A stretch of 64,000 nt of DNA from Callorhinus ursinus. Its lineage: Eukaryota > Chordata > Mammalia > Carnivora > Otariidae. The notes beneath the pieces were generated by a model. It ran no database searches, was not told the DNA's origin, and saw only the letters and a program-made list of their open reading frames with translations. Positions within the stretch are counted from its first letter, which is position 1; each line of letters begins with the position of its first letter. Shown here one piece after another: positions 36,501 through 42,865 of this stretch. The translations under genes and the position numbers were made by a program. The stretch is from positions 8,903,228 through 8,967,227 of the forward strand of contig NW_020312867.1 of NCBI RefSeq assembly GCF_003265705.1, read 5' to 3'.

Positions 36501-37937
36501 AAGGTGCTCCGTGTGATGGCATGGAGCCTCCAAGCCCTCGGGAGCCAAGCTCTGTGGGGATCACTGTGCACCAACCAGGAGGAGTGGTTGCTGTCGCCCC
36601 CCCCCACCCCGCTTTTATGGTCTAGGTGCAGGGCACAGAGGGAGCAGAGTTTGTAATTCGTGATGAGTAATTTTAAGGCGGTCATTGTGCGTGATATGTT
36701 GAGCATGTGGGAGACCTTTAGGTTGGCTAGATGGCGGATAATGGCTAACATTTTATCGAACATATATGTTCACTCAATATGTGCCCGGCTCTGTTCTGAG
36801 AGCTTTACCTGGGTGATCATATCTGATCCTCACAGGGACCCTGGAAATAGACACTATTATATTCCTGCTCTATAGATGGGGAAACCGAGACCCAGAGAGG
36901 TTAAGTGAATTGCCCAAAGTCCCTTAGGTAGAGAGAGCCCAACCGAGTCTCACTGCATCTGCTCCCTGGGGACTCATTCTCACACGCTCCTCTCTTCTGT
37001 CTCCCGGACCCCAGCCTCACCCTGAATGAGGCTGAAATGCTATCCATCCATTCATCCATCCATCCATCCATCCATCCATCCATCCATCCATCCATCCATT
37101 CAACACTGATCGGGCTTCTTCAATGCTGGCCTTGGTTCCTGCATTCTAACAAATACCTAGTGAATATGTATTGAAGAAACCAGTAAGTGAATGACTATCT
37201 CCACCCACTATGGGTCGGCATCTACTTGGACCCCCAGACAGAGTCAGTCCTGGGTCGTGGAGAAGCATGGGTTGAGGAAGCACAGCGTGGGAGCCCTGGA
37301 GCCGGCCAAGGGCAGGGTCTTAGGATGAAGCGGTGCTTGAGCTGGAATGTACGGGGTGAATTGGGTTTCATGACGAGGAGAAGGGGGTCGGACACCAGGC
37401 ACAGGGAAGAACGCTGAAAAGGCAGGATAGAGCTTCGGGAGGAGGGACACTGAGGCAGCTCCGTGAAGTGACCAGGCTGGCTGAGTTCAGGAAGCTTCCT
37501 CAGGCTATGTGGGGATTGGAAGGGTAAGGCTGGAGGCAGGTAACCTGGGCCAGAGACGAGCGGGTCGTGACTTAGGGCTCAACCAGTGGGGCCCAAGGAC
37601 AGACAGAAGCATCCAGCCTTGGTGCCAGTGGGTGGATGAGTGGCTGGGGGCTCCAGAGTGAACGTCTCTCCACCACGTTTAGATCCAGGACAACAATGAC
37701 ATCACCTATGCAGACTTGAACCTGCCCAAGGGGGAGAAGTCTGCGCCTCGGGCCGCCGAGCCCAACAACCACAGAGAGTATGCCAGCATTCAGACCGGCC
37801 CACCGCCCGCATCCGAGGACAACCTCACCTACGCGGACCTGGACATGGTCCACCTCAGCCGGGCCCCCAAGCAGCCGGCCCCCAAGCCCGAGCCATCCTA
37901 CTCGGAGTATGCCAGCGTTCAGGTCCAGAGGAAGTGA
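431..37937 (+). CDS. SIRPA: SIRPA, signal regulatory protein alpha (spliced, 8 coding exons)
   Basis: The coding sequence joins 431-509, 17424-17777, 22735-23055, 23648-23986, 25887-25994, 29023-29047, 35366-35405 and 37683-37937: 1521 nt, 506 residues plus stop, close to the 504 of human SIRPA (recalled). Domain order is signal peptide (1-30), V-set Ig (31-144; cysteines 55 and 121), C1-set Ig (about 145-251; C169 and C227), C1-set Ig (252-350; C272 and C333), a short stalk, a transmembrane helix (about 372-394) and a cytoplasmic tail with tyrosines 431, 455, 472 and 498 in ITIM-like settings. In the family the receptor sits in the plasma membrane of macrophages, dendritic cells, neutrophils and neurons. 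It binds CD47 and, once phosphorylated, recruits SHP-1/SHP-2 to inhibit phagocytosis. The long ITIM tail separates it from SIRPB-type receptors (short tail, lysine in the membrane helix) and from SIRPG. The frame is intact throughout and I see no pseudogene signs. Confidence 0.97.
600..700 (-). repeat. MIR fragment
   Basis: The plus strand carries the reverse form of the MIR core: cagaaactgaggcccagaga, then acttgcccaaggtcacacag. This is a tRNA-derived ancient SINE shared by all mammals. Boundaries are approximate. Confidence 0.7.
3475..3650 (-). repeat. MIR fragment
   Basis: Contains attatccccatttcgcagat, followed by gaggaaaat and an 'agtaacttgtctaag' stretch, the reverse complement of the MIR core with moderate decay. 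Boundaries are approximate. Confidence 0.6.
5631..5770. repeat. Minisatellite, about 40-bp unit, interrupted by an assembly gap
   Basis: A 40-bp unit (gtgtgcacagtgggacccca followed by gtggtactcaccgttgggtg) is seen complete at 5661-5700 and again at 5718-5757. A partial copy lies before it (5631-5660) and a partial copy after it (from 5758). Ten N bases at 5704-5713 sit inside the array. The two full copies are identical where they can be compared, so the gap is most likely a collapsed tandem array of unknown true length. The open frame that spans the N run is an artefact. Confidence 0.9.
5704..5713. other. Assembly gap (10 N)
   Basis: Ten undetermined bases inside the 40-bp tandem repeat of SIRPA intron 1. 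The round number of N suggests a placeholder of unknown size. Confidence 0.98.
6925..7400 (+). repeat. Ancient interspersed repeat, 'gtgccag...gtgcaaaggccctgag' family
   Basis: Begins around 'gagcatctactatgtgccag', continues through 'ctggggatacgaccatgg', 'tcatggagctgacgttctag' and 'gtgcaaaggccctgaggctgg', and ends near 7400. The same order of motifs recurs at about 10420-10990, 29545-29960 with 30240-30570, 32745-33500, 33720-34200, 48475-48910 and 62430-63200. This is therefore a dispersed old mammalian repeat and not a gene. I cannot name the family with certainty. Confidence 0.65.
7410..7600 (-). repeat. MIR fragment
   Basis: Well preserved reverse MIR: tctgtgcatcgcctcattaa at the left, the core gtgacttgcccaaggtcaca in the middle, and gatttgagcccaggccc at the right. 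Confidence 0.8.
7640..8155 (+). repeat. LINE L2 3' end
   Basis: Classic L2 tail in sense orientation. Stretches such as tgcctcagggcctttgcac (about 7860-7878), 'cctcatctcataccaccctc' and 'gtagggactgtgtctgtctt' occur in the expected order. The piece is about 500 bp. It carries no open reading frame of interest. Confidence 0.85.
9060..9260 (+). repeat. MIR fragment
   Basis: Sense MIR with 'gagttcgaatccagcatgtg', a decayed B-box-like region, and 'cctcactttctccatctgca' followed by aaaatgg. Confidence 0.65.
10200..10400 (-). repeat. MIR fragment
   Basis: Reverse MIR with 'tattatcatcctccccattc' then 'tacagatgggaaac' and 'taagtggcagagttaagagc'. Confidence 0.6.
10420..10990 (+). repeat. Ancient interspersed repeat, second copy of the 'gtgcaaagg' family
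   Basis: Shares with the copy at 6925-7400 the ordered motifs for a graded series of phrases: 'ggccagggaaggcctttcag', 'ggcaagtgcaaagggcctga', then 'ggttttgagcaaaggaagat' and 'cacctctggctgcaagga'. No coding potential is seen. Confidence 0.6.
11530..11800 (+). repeat. LINE L2 fragment
   Basis: Sense L2-like text: 'cctggattgtgcagagccct', 'ctgggatgccttcccatctc' and 'ttcatgacccagctcagggg' occur in the order found in L2 3' ends. Considerably decayed. Confidence 0.55.
12285..12500. repeat. CA-rich degenerate simple repeat
   Basis: Alternating CA/CACT-rich sequence without a constant unit length, for example 'cacacactcgcagtcctctg' and 'gcacacactcacattcacac'. It keeps long frames open by chance on both strands. 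Confidence 0.7.
12830..14590. other. AT-rich intronic block with an ancient repeat
   Basis: AT content rises sharply compared with the GC-rich flanks. The part from about 13190 to 14300 contains phrases such as 'catcatttttaatggctgta' and 'ccaatttccactcccaccag', which recur in similar form at 24030-24540, 34600-35130 and 54450-55000. It is thus a dispersed old repeat family that I cannot name with confidence. No gene is seen. Confidence 0.5.
14835..15000 (-). repeat. MIR-like fragment
   Basis: Contains 'aataataactggcatctatt', then 'taccatctcctggatatgcc' and 'gacagatgagcaaagactca', matching a decayed reverse MIR. Confidence 0.5.
17424..17777 (+). CDS. SIRPA: SIRPA coding exon 2: Ig V-set, CD47-binding domain
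   Basis: The exon encodes residues 27-144, phase 1 at both ends. The V-set hallmarks are the B-strand cysteine C55, W68, the motif D115-T-G-T-Y-Y-C121 and the J-like strand G-P-G-T-Q-L (136-141). Residues known from human SIRPA to contact CD47 and kept here include L60, G64, P65, R99, F104, K123, K126 and D130 (precursor numbering; contacts recalled from the published complex). The loop at 80-87 (F-S-F-R-G-G-S-Y) and E67 differ from human. The FG loop (K126-G-T-P-D-V-E) is one residue shorter than the common human form. N-glycosylation sequons are at N100 (N-T-T) and N110 (N-I-T). The acceptor is CCCTCCAG and the donor is GTGAGT at 17778. This is the most polymorphic exon of the gene in other species. 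Confidence 0.96.
17778..22734 (+). other. SIRPA: SIRPA intron 2
   Basis: About 5 kb, bounded by GTGAGT and a CTCCTCTTGTAG acceptor. It holds old repeat pieces (18150-18260, a 'gagcacctgctgtgtgcagg' type) and one CAN-SINE at 21133-21337. The stretch 20820-21060 shows no repeat that I recognise. There is no further Ig exon: no second V-set exon is found in either strand. Confidence 0.85.
21133..21337 (-). mobile_element. CAN-SINE (carnivore tRNA-Lys-type SINE)
   Basis: Antisense element. It has a T-rich end with 'aagattttatgtatttattt', then a GA-rich tract, then 'ccaggaccctgggatcatga' and 'cctgagccgaaggcagacgc', and ends at 'gagccatccaggtgcccc'. A perfect 20-bp target-site duplication, gccaggttctgcgttttatt, flanks it (21113-21132 and 21338-21357). 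The intact duplication shows a fairly recent insertion, into an older MIR-like repeat. The element is diagnostic of Carnivora. Confidence 0.95.
22735..23055 (+). CDS. SIRPA: SIRPA coding exon 3: first Ig C1-set domain
   Basis: The exon encodes residues 145-251, phase 1-1. C1-set features are F167-T-C169, W183-F-K, the V225-I-C227-E-V-T-H motif and the strand linker N245-L-S-E. The acceptor CTTGTAG ends at 22734 and the donor GTAGAT starts at 23056. Sequons are N166 (N-F-T), N178 (N-I-T), N202 (N-S-T) and N245 (N-L-S). Only the last is also in human SIRPA as I recall it, so this domain looks more heavily glycosylated. The C1 domains serve as a stalk that sets the V domain at a fixed distance from the membrane. 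Confidence 0.95.
23056..23647 (+). other. SIRPA: SIRPA intron 3, short, with a 69-bp tandem array
   Basis: Only 592 bp long. Most of its second half is the approximately 69-bp tandem array described separately (23240-23570). The donor is GTAGAT and the acceptor is CTCTTTCAG. Confidence 0.85.
23240..23570 (+). repeat. Diverged tandem array, about 69-bp period, five units
   Basis: Units begin near 23240, 23309, 23378, 23447 and 23517. Four of them open with a variant of gagcacctactgtgtgc. Each then carries a 'gcactgtgct'-like segment and, about 33-40 bases in (about 28 in the third unit), a 'gatttcaatcat'-like segment. The unit resembles the end of an ancient repeat that elsewhere occurs singly, so the array looks like a local amplification followed by divergence. 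Confidence 0.7.
23648..23986 (+). CDS. SIRPA: SIRPA coding exon 4: second Ig C1-set domain and stalk
   Basis: The exon encodes residues 252-364, phase 1-1. The C1-set core is V270-T-C272-Q-V, the strand F277-Y-P-Q-R-L-Q-L-T-W286, and F331-T-C333-Q-V-Q-H-D, typical of SIRP D3 domains. Sequons are N291 (N-V-S), N313 (N-W-T), N321 (N-S-S) and N346 (N-H-T). Residues about 351-364 form a polar stalk. The acceptor CTTTCAG ends at 23647 and the donor GTGAGG starts at 23987. Because exons 2-5 are all phase 1-1, exons 3 and 4 could be skipped together without a frameshift, giving the V-only form known in other mammals. Confidence 0.95.
23987..25886 (+). other. SIRPA: SIRPA intron 4
   Basis: About 1.9 kb. 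Roughly 24020-24540 is a decayed copy of the AT-rich dispersed repeat also seen at 13190-14300. Around 24850-25060 a MIR-like fragment occurs ('gtgtggatttcaactctggc', 'gggtgaccttggacaagtca'). The acceptor is GTGGTCCCTAG. Confidence 0.75.
25887..25994 (+). CDS. SIRPA: SIRPA coding exon 5: transmembrane helix
   Basis: The exon encodes residues 365-400, phase 1-1. A hydrophobic segment from I372 to L394 ([20 protein letters not shown], then YLL) is followed by the stop-transfer signal R395-I-R-Q-K-K. There is no lysine inside the helix, so it cannot pair with DAP12 as the SIRPB paralogues do. This supports SIRPA rather than SIRPB. A sequon N367-D-S lies just outside the membrane and may be poorly used. 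The donor is GTGCGT at 25995. Confidence 0.95.
26720..26880 (+). repeat. MIR fragment
   Basis: Sense MIR with 'aatcagacaaaccagggttc', 'gtgaacctcagtttccacat' and 'ctgtaaaatgggtatagctg'. Confidence 0.75.
27690..27895 (-). repeat. MIR fragment
   Basis: Antisense MIR with 'gtgacaactagcgctcactc', 'cgcttttacagaggagcaaa', 'ctgaggcatggcaaagttac' and 'gccaagattcaaacgtggtc'. Confidence 0.65.
29023..29047 (+). CDS. SIRPA: SIRPA coding exon 6: 25-nt juxtamembrane micro-exon
   Basis: The exon completes A401 and encodes K402-G-S-T-S-S-T plus two bases of R409. It is too short for open-frame detection and was found by the strong acceptor TTTTCTCTTTCAG, the donor GTAAGTG and the match to the SIRP juxtamembrane sequence (A-K-G-S-T-S-S-T-R). 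It changes the phase from 1 to 2, so skipping it alone would shift the frame and remove all ITIMs. Confidence 0.92.
29545..30570 (+). repeat. Ancient interspersed repeat, 'gtgcaaagg' family, in two pieces
   Basis: The first piece (about 29545-29960) starts 'ccctactgtgcatcagctct' and has 'ggtgctggggaaacagcggt'. The second piece (about 30240-30570) has 'gatgatctgacttgtgtttt' and 'gattctggatatgttttgga', phrases that follow in order in other copies. The middle (29960-30240) is unrelated and includes a T-run at 30184-30204. Confidence 0.55.
30621..30820 (-). mobile_element. CAN-SINE
   Basis: Antisense element: a T-run, 'aagattttatttatatattt', a GA-rich tract, 'aggctccccactgagcaggg', 'cccaggaccccgagatcatg' and 'acctgagccaaaggcaggcg'. 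The head is decayed ('cttaactgacagccccccca'). The target-site duplication agacttcactt/agacttgactt (30610-30620 and 30821-30831) has one mismatch, so the insertion is older than the one at 21133. Confidence 0.9.
30830..31430 (+). repeat. LINE L2 3' end
   Basis: Sense L2 tail: 'ttgaaaaccttcagtggctc' near the start, the commonly seen 'acctggcaccatgcctggaa' phrase, then 'ggtgctcagttcaggtttgc' at the end. No reading frame of interest. Confidence 0.7.
31786..31960 (-). mobile_element. MER5A-like hAT DNA transposon remnant
   Basis: Begins 'gagcttctcaaactcgagcg' and ends 'cagactttgagaacccctgt', imperfect inverted termini of a MER5A-type non-autonomous hAT element. Internal phrases 'gcatttctaacaagttccca' and 'ggtggtgctgatgctgctgc' agree. 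It carries no transposase. Confidence 0.8.
32745..33500 (+). repeat. Ancient interspersed repeat, 'gtgcaaagg' family
   Basis: Preceded by an (ATTC) run. Ordered motifs include 'gggagcagagcagggggtgg', 'ggcggaggggacagccagtg', 'agaccccgaggcaggagcag' and 'ggaagcagggtcaacaagag'. Same family as 6925-7400 and others, in a longer copy. Confidence 0.6.
33720..34200 (+). repeat. Ancient interspersed repeat, 'gtgcaaagg' family
   Basis: Shares 'cgtgcaaaggccctggggca', a 'cctgtacccatggcctgagg'-type insertion, and 'ggccagaccacacggggctt' with other copies. Lies directly after the copy ending near 33500. Confidence 0.5.
34600..35160 (+). repeat. AT-rich ancient dispersed repeat
   Basis: Contains 'gacctagatgtgtagaatat', 'catttttagaattgagatca', 'gccaagctgcctcccaaaag' and 'cttcccgccagcaatgtatg', matching in order the blocks at 13190-14300 and 54450-55000. 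Preceded by a (TTTTC) run at about 34558-34590. Confidence 0.55.
35366..35405 (+). CDS. SIRPA: SIRPA coding exon 7: 40-nt cytoplasmic exon
   Basis: The exon completes R409 and encodes L410[12 protein letters not shown]422, ending in phase 0. The acceptor TTTCCTTTTTAG ends at 35365. Two donors follow in tandem: GTACAG at 35406 and a stronger GTGAGA at 35418. Use of the second would add the four residues V-Q-S-S in frame, matching the human isoform that gains four residues (V-Q-S-L, recalled) at this place. I list the shorter exon as the reference form. Confidence 0.9.
35406..35417 (+). CDS. SIRPA: Alternative 12-nt extension of SIRPA exon 7
   Basis: The bases gtacagtcttcg between the two donors translate as V-Q-S-S and keep the frame. 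The second donor, CG|GTGAGA, fits the consensus better than CAG|GTACAG at intron positions +3 to +5. Human SIRPA has a corresponding isoform, so both are likely used here. Confidence 0.6.
36365..36500 (+). repeat. MIR fragment
   Basis: Sense MIR with 'cagctgtgtgactttgaccc', 'cttaacctctctgggtctca' and 'gtttcttcacttgtaaaatg'. Confidence 0.75.
36740..36945 (-). repeat. MIR fragment
   Basis: Antisense MIR: 'atggctaacattttatcgaa', 'gagctttacctgggtgatca', 'tatagatggggaaaccgaga' and 'ttaagtgaattgcccaaagt'. Confidence 0.75.
37042..37099. repeat. (CATC)n microsatellite
   Basis: About 14 units of CATC with one TCAT interruption near the left end. Likely length-polymorphic. Confidence 0.95.
37683..37937 (+). 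CDS. SIRPA: SIRPA coding exon 8: ITIM-bearing tail and stop codon
   Basis: The exon encodes residues 423-506 and TGA at 37935-37937. Four tyrosines lie in ITIM-like motifs: I-T-Y431-A-D-L, R-E-Y455-A-S-I, L-T-Y472-A-D-L and S-E-Y498-A-S-V. In the family these are phosphorylated by Src kinases and bind the SH2 domains of SHP-1/SHP-2. A proline-rich stretch (K485-Q-P-A-P-K-P-E-P) separates the last two and suits SH3 binding. An extra tyrosine, Y495, stands where I recall phenylalanine in human. The acceptor is CGTTTAG; a second AG six bases downstream (ATCCAG|GAC) could give a form lacking I423-Q424, equivalent to the human junction. Confidence 0.96.
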   Translation: MQDNNDITYADLNLPKGEKSAPRAAEPNNHREYASIQTGPPPASEDNLTYADLDMVHLSRAPKQPAPKPEPSYSEYASVQVQRK

Positions 37938-39297
37938 ATGGGACCGTGGTCGTCTCTAGGGTCTGTCCTTACGAGCCTTCCTGTCCCACGCGGGACAGCC
38001 GTGATGGGGACAGCCAGCCCAGTTCCCAGAGGGCCGGGATGGCGCAGGCCCAGGGACTCCAGGGTGAGGCTGGCTCTCGTTTCCCCAACCCACTTGGCTC
38101 TCCAGCATTTCCAGGGCAGCCACCGTCCCCCCACATCGCCACACATGGAGGCCGATGGTGCCAGACCACCCGGGGGACTGACCTGGGAACTGGCCAGAGT
38201 TGCTGGGGGTCCAAGAACCCTCATGCCTGTCTCCATCGACATGTGGGTCTTGGTCATGGTCTTGGAGACCCTGACTGTCCCCTTAATGCTCTGCAGCCTG
38301 ATCTTCCAGGGTGAGGAGGGAGACAACCCCATCTCCTTTCACCACCACCGAGCTGGGGCTTGGGGAAAATGTTCCCTTTAGATTGAACTGCCCCATCCAT
38401 GGAGAAGCTGGGGAAAAAACAAACAAACAAAAAAACCTCTGGGACACGCATCCCAAGACTTGGTGAGATTGCTGCCGACGGTCCCAGCCTCCCCATCCCC
38501 GGACTGATGAGGCCCAAGCCCTTGGGGAGGGGAGGATCCTCCAAGGAACTCCCGCACAACCACCACCACCGCCACCATCGAGGACTGAGTAACAAAACCC
38601 TTCTGGTGGCCCGCTGGGACTCCTTGAGGACCCATCCTCCCAACCGCGACGCTCCACGTGGCCCCTCCTCTCCTTTCTAGACCTGAGCTTGCTTCCTCCA
38701 GCTAGCACTAACTCAGCAACATCTCGCTGTGGACGCCTGTAAATTATTGAGAAATGTGAAATGTGCAATCTTGAAACTGAGGTGTTAGAAAATTTGATCT
38801 GTGGTGTTTTGTTCTGTTTTTTCTTAAAACGACAGCAACGTTATTTTGGCTCTTTGTCGTGTGTTGAAGTCCCTGGTTGGGTCTTGTGCGGTCTAAGGTT
38901 TACCAGTTGGTGGTCCTGGAGGGATCCTCTTACAGCAGAAACGGAGTTCCTTCACGTCCCAGACCCTGAGGATGGGGAGGAAGGTTGCCGTGTGGCTGCT
39001 CCATGGAGACGCTTAGCCTTAGTCTCTCTCCCAGACGAAAGTGGTCATGCCCTCAGCCGAGCCACGTGGCTGGTACTGCTGCCATCCGCGCCCCCAGCGT
39101 GCGTGCGAAGCCCAAACCTGCCCCTTCACAGTGCAGTCTTGTGGAGACCTGCGGCCTCAGTCTTCTCATCCAGAAAGAGGAGAGAGGAAAGATGCCCCCC
39201 CCCGCCTTAGCGACTGCCCCACTTCCAGCTCTCTGAGCTGAGCCCTGCAAGAGGAATCTTCTATTTCTGCTCTCAAACCCTTCTGGGATCAAACTGG

Positions 39298-39303
39298 AAT
39301 AAA
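39298..39303 (+). terminator. SIRPA: Possible proximal polyadenylation signal (AATAAA)
   Basis: Canonical hexamer 1.36 kb after the stop codon. No obvious GT-rich element follows closely, so its use is uncertain. Confidence 0.45.
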
Positions 39304-40140
39304 TCCAAGACAGCCAGGAGGTTGGGCAGATGCTGTGACCTATTACCCCTGGCCCTCCCCCACCACCCTTCTGATGGGGAGTGGGGGCCTGGCTGGGCCC
39401 AGGGCCAGCATGTGTAGCAAGCCCTGTTTATTTAGCCTCCATGTATAACCGACCGACTCTTCGAGCTGAGGGGTTCCTCCGAATGCCTCTTCGGTCCAGC
39501 CATTTGATCCCCCAGGGATTCCAGGCCATCCGAACGAGAAGCTGAGCCATCTTGCCTATCAGCAGGTCCTACACGTGGAACACTGAGCTCAGCTCAGACC
39601 CAGTTCTCTGGGGACAGTGATTTGGCATTTTACATGGTGGCATCCAGGAAGCAGCTGAGCCAACAGGCCATGTGGGCAGCTTTGGCCCGATGAGCCAGAG
39701 TTTCTCTGTGGCATGTGGGAGCACAGTGGCCCAGCCACCTGGCTCGGGCCGTTTCCAAATTCCAAAAGGTTGGCTTGTAAACCTTAGTCTCCCTCGCTTC
39801 TGCCCAGAGAAGGCACATGTGTCAAGCGGGCACACGTATGCACATACACACAGAATTTTAAGAGAATGTTTTCTTGGTGCCATTTTAATTTTACTTTATT
39901 TTGAATTTTGGAAGGGGAGTAAGGGAACGAGGCCAAGGAAGTTGTGCAGCTTTAGCTCGGCCTGGCAGCCTGGAGATTCCCATACCTTGTGTATCGAAGC
40001 CCAGGAAAGGGAAGAGGTTGAAACAACACTGCGGAAGGAGCGTGGTTTCGGGAGTTTATTTTAAGACTGCTAGGAAGGAAACAGGCCCCATTTTGTATAT
40101 AGTTGCAACTTAAACTTTTTGGCTTGCAAAATATTTTTGT

Positions 40141-40146
40141 AATAAA
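40141..40146 (+). terminator. SIRPA: Distal polyadenylation signal of SIRPA (AATAAA)
   Basis: Canonical hexamer followed within about 30 bases by 'ctctggatgttgagtgtctt', a GT-rich downstream element. The sequence before it is AT-rich and looks like the conserved SIRPA transcript end. Confidence 0.85.
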
Positions 40147-40364
40147 GATTTCTGGGTAACAACGACCACTCTGGATGTTGAGTGTCTTTATCTCTGCGCG
40201 CATGACCCCCTGTCCCCAAGAGCCTGGGAGAGGGTGCTGTGTGGCCCCAGAGCTTGGAGACCACAGGGCTTGGGTTTTCTAGACACAAAGACTTTGTTTC
40301 CCCTGGCTCAGAGCGGTGGAAGGTTGTGCCCCAGACACCTGCGTAAACCAAATTCCAACAGACA

Positions 40365-40560
40365 ATCACGTTTGAATCCCGGCTCTGCCACTTTGCAGAG
40401 TTCACACAGCTCACCTCCTCCTGGAGACTCAGACTCATCATGTCATCGACACAATGGGGACAGTCGTACCCCCAGCCAGGGTTCCTGTGCAGATCGAAGG
40501 AGGCCAGGGGGTGCCGAGCCCCATGCTTGGTGCGTGGCAGGCCTTCACTAAGTGTTGGTC
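40365..40560 (+). repeat. MIR fragment
   Basis: Sense MIR starting just past the gene: 'acgtttgaatcccggctctg', then 'ccactttgcagagttcacac' and 'aggccttcactaagtgttgg'. Confidence 0.75.
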
Positions 40561-40789
40561 CTTCCTCCCTGCCCTAGATGTTGCACAGCTGGGACTGATG
40601 GCCCCTCCCCACCTATGGGATCTTGGACAAGTGGGTCACCCTCTGGGAACCTCACTTCCCCCTCGACTGGCTGCGGAAATCCGGTGCTCGGTCTAGAATA
40701 TCCTCGCCAGATGGTTCATGTCAAGTGCTCGCATATAAAAGGTGCTCAATGAATGTTCGCTTCCTTACATCTCCTCCATTGGAATATTA

Positions 40790-41280
40790 ATAATAGTAAT
40801 GACAATTAGATAATGAGGGTCATATGATATTAACAGCAAGTGGTGCTTACTGTGTGTCAGCACTTGACCTTGATGAGCTCCTACAATCCTCACAACTGAG
40901 GTAGGAAATATTGCCGACCTCATGAATAGGTAAGGCACAAGGAAGAGGTAGAATCTATGTAGGGTCACACAGCTGACGAGTGCTGTCACTGAGTCTCAGG
41001 CTCCAGCTGTCCGACCTCAGTGCGCAGCTTCTGACCCCCGAGTCAACAGTTGAGACCTCGCGTATGGGCACTGACCGGGCCCTATGGGAAGTAATGCGCC
41101 GGCGCCTCACAGTCCTTACCTCATTTAATCCCCCCAACCACTGGACGAGGCGGGAACTCTTGTCATCCCTATTTTATGGATGAATAAACTGAAGCCCAGA
41201 GAAGGCAAGTCTATTCCCCAGTGTTCCATGGCAGAGCGAGGCTTTGAACCCAGAGAGTCTGGCTCTTCCTCATCACATCC
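40790..41280 (-). repeat. Two adjacent MIR fragments
   Basis: Two antisense MIR copies follow each other. The first has 'gtggtgcttactgtgtgtca' and ends near 'tagggtcacacagctgacga'. The second has 'cagtccttacctcatttaat', 'ccctattttatggatgaata' and 'aactgaagcccagagaagg', ending with 'ggctttgaacccagagagtc'. Confidence 0.7.
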
Positions 41281-42679
41281 TACCGCCTCGTTCGCTTATA
41301 GCAGCCAGATAGCAGTGGCTGTGCCCATTTGGCAGGGAAGGAAGGTGGAGGCGCAGGAGACGCAGGTCACCTGGCAGAGCTCACGCAATGAACCCATGGT
41401 CGAGTTGGGACTCGCACTTGGGTCCACAAGCCCACGTTGGGATCATCCCCGAGCCCTTGGCCTGATCCCGTGTTCAGGGATCTAAGGCACCTAAGGCAAA
41501 GGAGCCTCCCGCGAGGCTCAGGGCAGTCACCTGCCTCGCAGGCCGGGCCAGAGAACTGTGACAGAGAGCTCAGCTTCCCTCGGGGCCCAACCTGGGAAAT
41601 CTGTGTGCTGCTTGAGGGGTGTTCAAGGCAAGCATCCAGGCTGAATGGGCCGGGAAGTGCCTTGCGTTTTCTGGGAAGGTCGGGGGATGACGGACGGACG
41701 GACGGCGGGTCCTGGCAAGGAGACTTGGGGGATGTATTTCCTGCAGCACCTGGGCCCGCCTTCTCCTCGGCCCAGATCTCCAGGGCTGCGGGTTGGCAGA
41801 CAAAATGAAAGTTGATAGAGCCAAGTGACCCTCTACCTGCCCGCCAGGAAATCAGTCAAGCAGTTGGCATTTATCGGGTACCTCCTCTGGTTCTGCGTTG
41901 TGCAAAGGAGAACCACAGAACCCCACCGCACCCCCCACCCCCCCATATGAGGACCCAGAGGTCATTTGCAGTGCCCCACCGGCCCTTTTTACATGATCAT
42001 CAGGAAAATCTCTGCCTTCTCCACAAGATTCTAACGCCCAACTGTGAAAAACCCTGCGTGTTCTAGCAAATTCCCACCAGCCAAAATTTGACCGAGGTTT
42101 GTTTATTTAAGTTTTACATAAGTACTTTTTACGTATCAGATAGTCTCCTAAACTCTGTACAAATATTAACTTATTTAAAATCAATTCAATTCACTCCATC
42201 CTCTTAACAAACCTAGAAGGTAGGTAGTATGATTATGCTCTGTTTAATCAAGACATGGAATCACAGAGAGATTGCGTGTCTTGTTCAGGGCCACCGTCCA
42301 GGAAGTGGTGTGTCACTGTGGGTGTGGGTGGGCACTGGACGGACATGGGGGTGGGGTTGCTGGAGACACAGCAGGGGGCACAGACAGTGGGAGCCATGAA
42401 ATGCCATGTGGTCTCAACCACCAAAACATCAGAGGATGAGGGCGGCCCCAGTCGCCTGCCTGGTCACCGGTCACCCAACATATCCTCGAACTTCCTTGGG
42501 GCTCAGCCTGGCACCATCAACATCTCTACTGCCCGCCCCCGCCCTTAACCATGGCACTGTGTTTGCAGGGGTCTGGGTTTGTTTTATGCACACAGGATTT
42601 TGAAATGGAAAATACTTTCCAAAAAGACATGTGCCCCAGATGTTTGAAAACAGGCAAAACCTTGGTGACAGATCGGGGG

Positions 42680-42865
42680 ATGGAGGCTGTCCTTGTAGGG
42701 AGGCAGCGATAGGGAGGAGTCTGAGGGGCCCTCCTAGGCGACAGGATGTTCTGTATCTCCATCTGAGTGGGGTTACCTGGGGGCTTGCGGTTGTAAAACT
42801 CCATCCAGTGCACATTTAACATGTCTGCATTTTCCCATGTATAAGTTACACCTCAAAAAAGACAG
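42680..42865 (+). repeat. LINE L1 (old, L1M-type) 3' end
   Basis: Sense L1 tail: 'gatgttctgtatctccatct', 'ggttacctgggggcttgcgg', 'ccatccagtgcacatttaac' and 'aagttacacctcaaaaaaga'. It resembles the piece at 46561-46860. Confidence 0.65.

Larger units (their letters stand above)
35406..37682 (+). other. SIRPA: SIRPA intron 7
   Basis: About 2.3 kb. It holds a MIR (36365-36500, sense), a second MIR (36740-36940, antisense) and a (CATC) microsatellite at 37042-37099. No other exon-like signal is seen. The acceptor CACCACGTTTAG has a rather poor pyrimidine tract. Confidence 0.8.
37938..40165 (+). other. SIRPA: SIRPA 3' untranslated region
   Basis: About 2.2 kb, similar in length to the long human 3' UTR (recalled). 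It is free of recognisable recent repeats. An AATAAA at 39298-39303 could give a shorter transcript. The last AATAAA is at 40141-40146, embedded in an AT-rich stretch (atatttttgtaataaagatt) that resembles the human end. Cleavage is expected about 15-25 bases later. Open frames in it on both strands are chance frames. Confidence 0.85.

Noticed and set aside
37042..37099. CRISPR-like regular repeat
   Set aside because: It is a simple tetranucleotide microsatellite without spacers, in a vertebrate genome.
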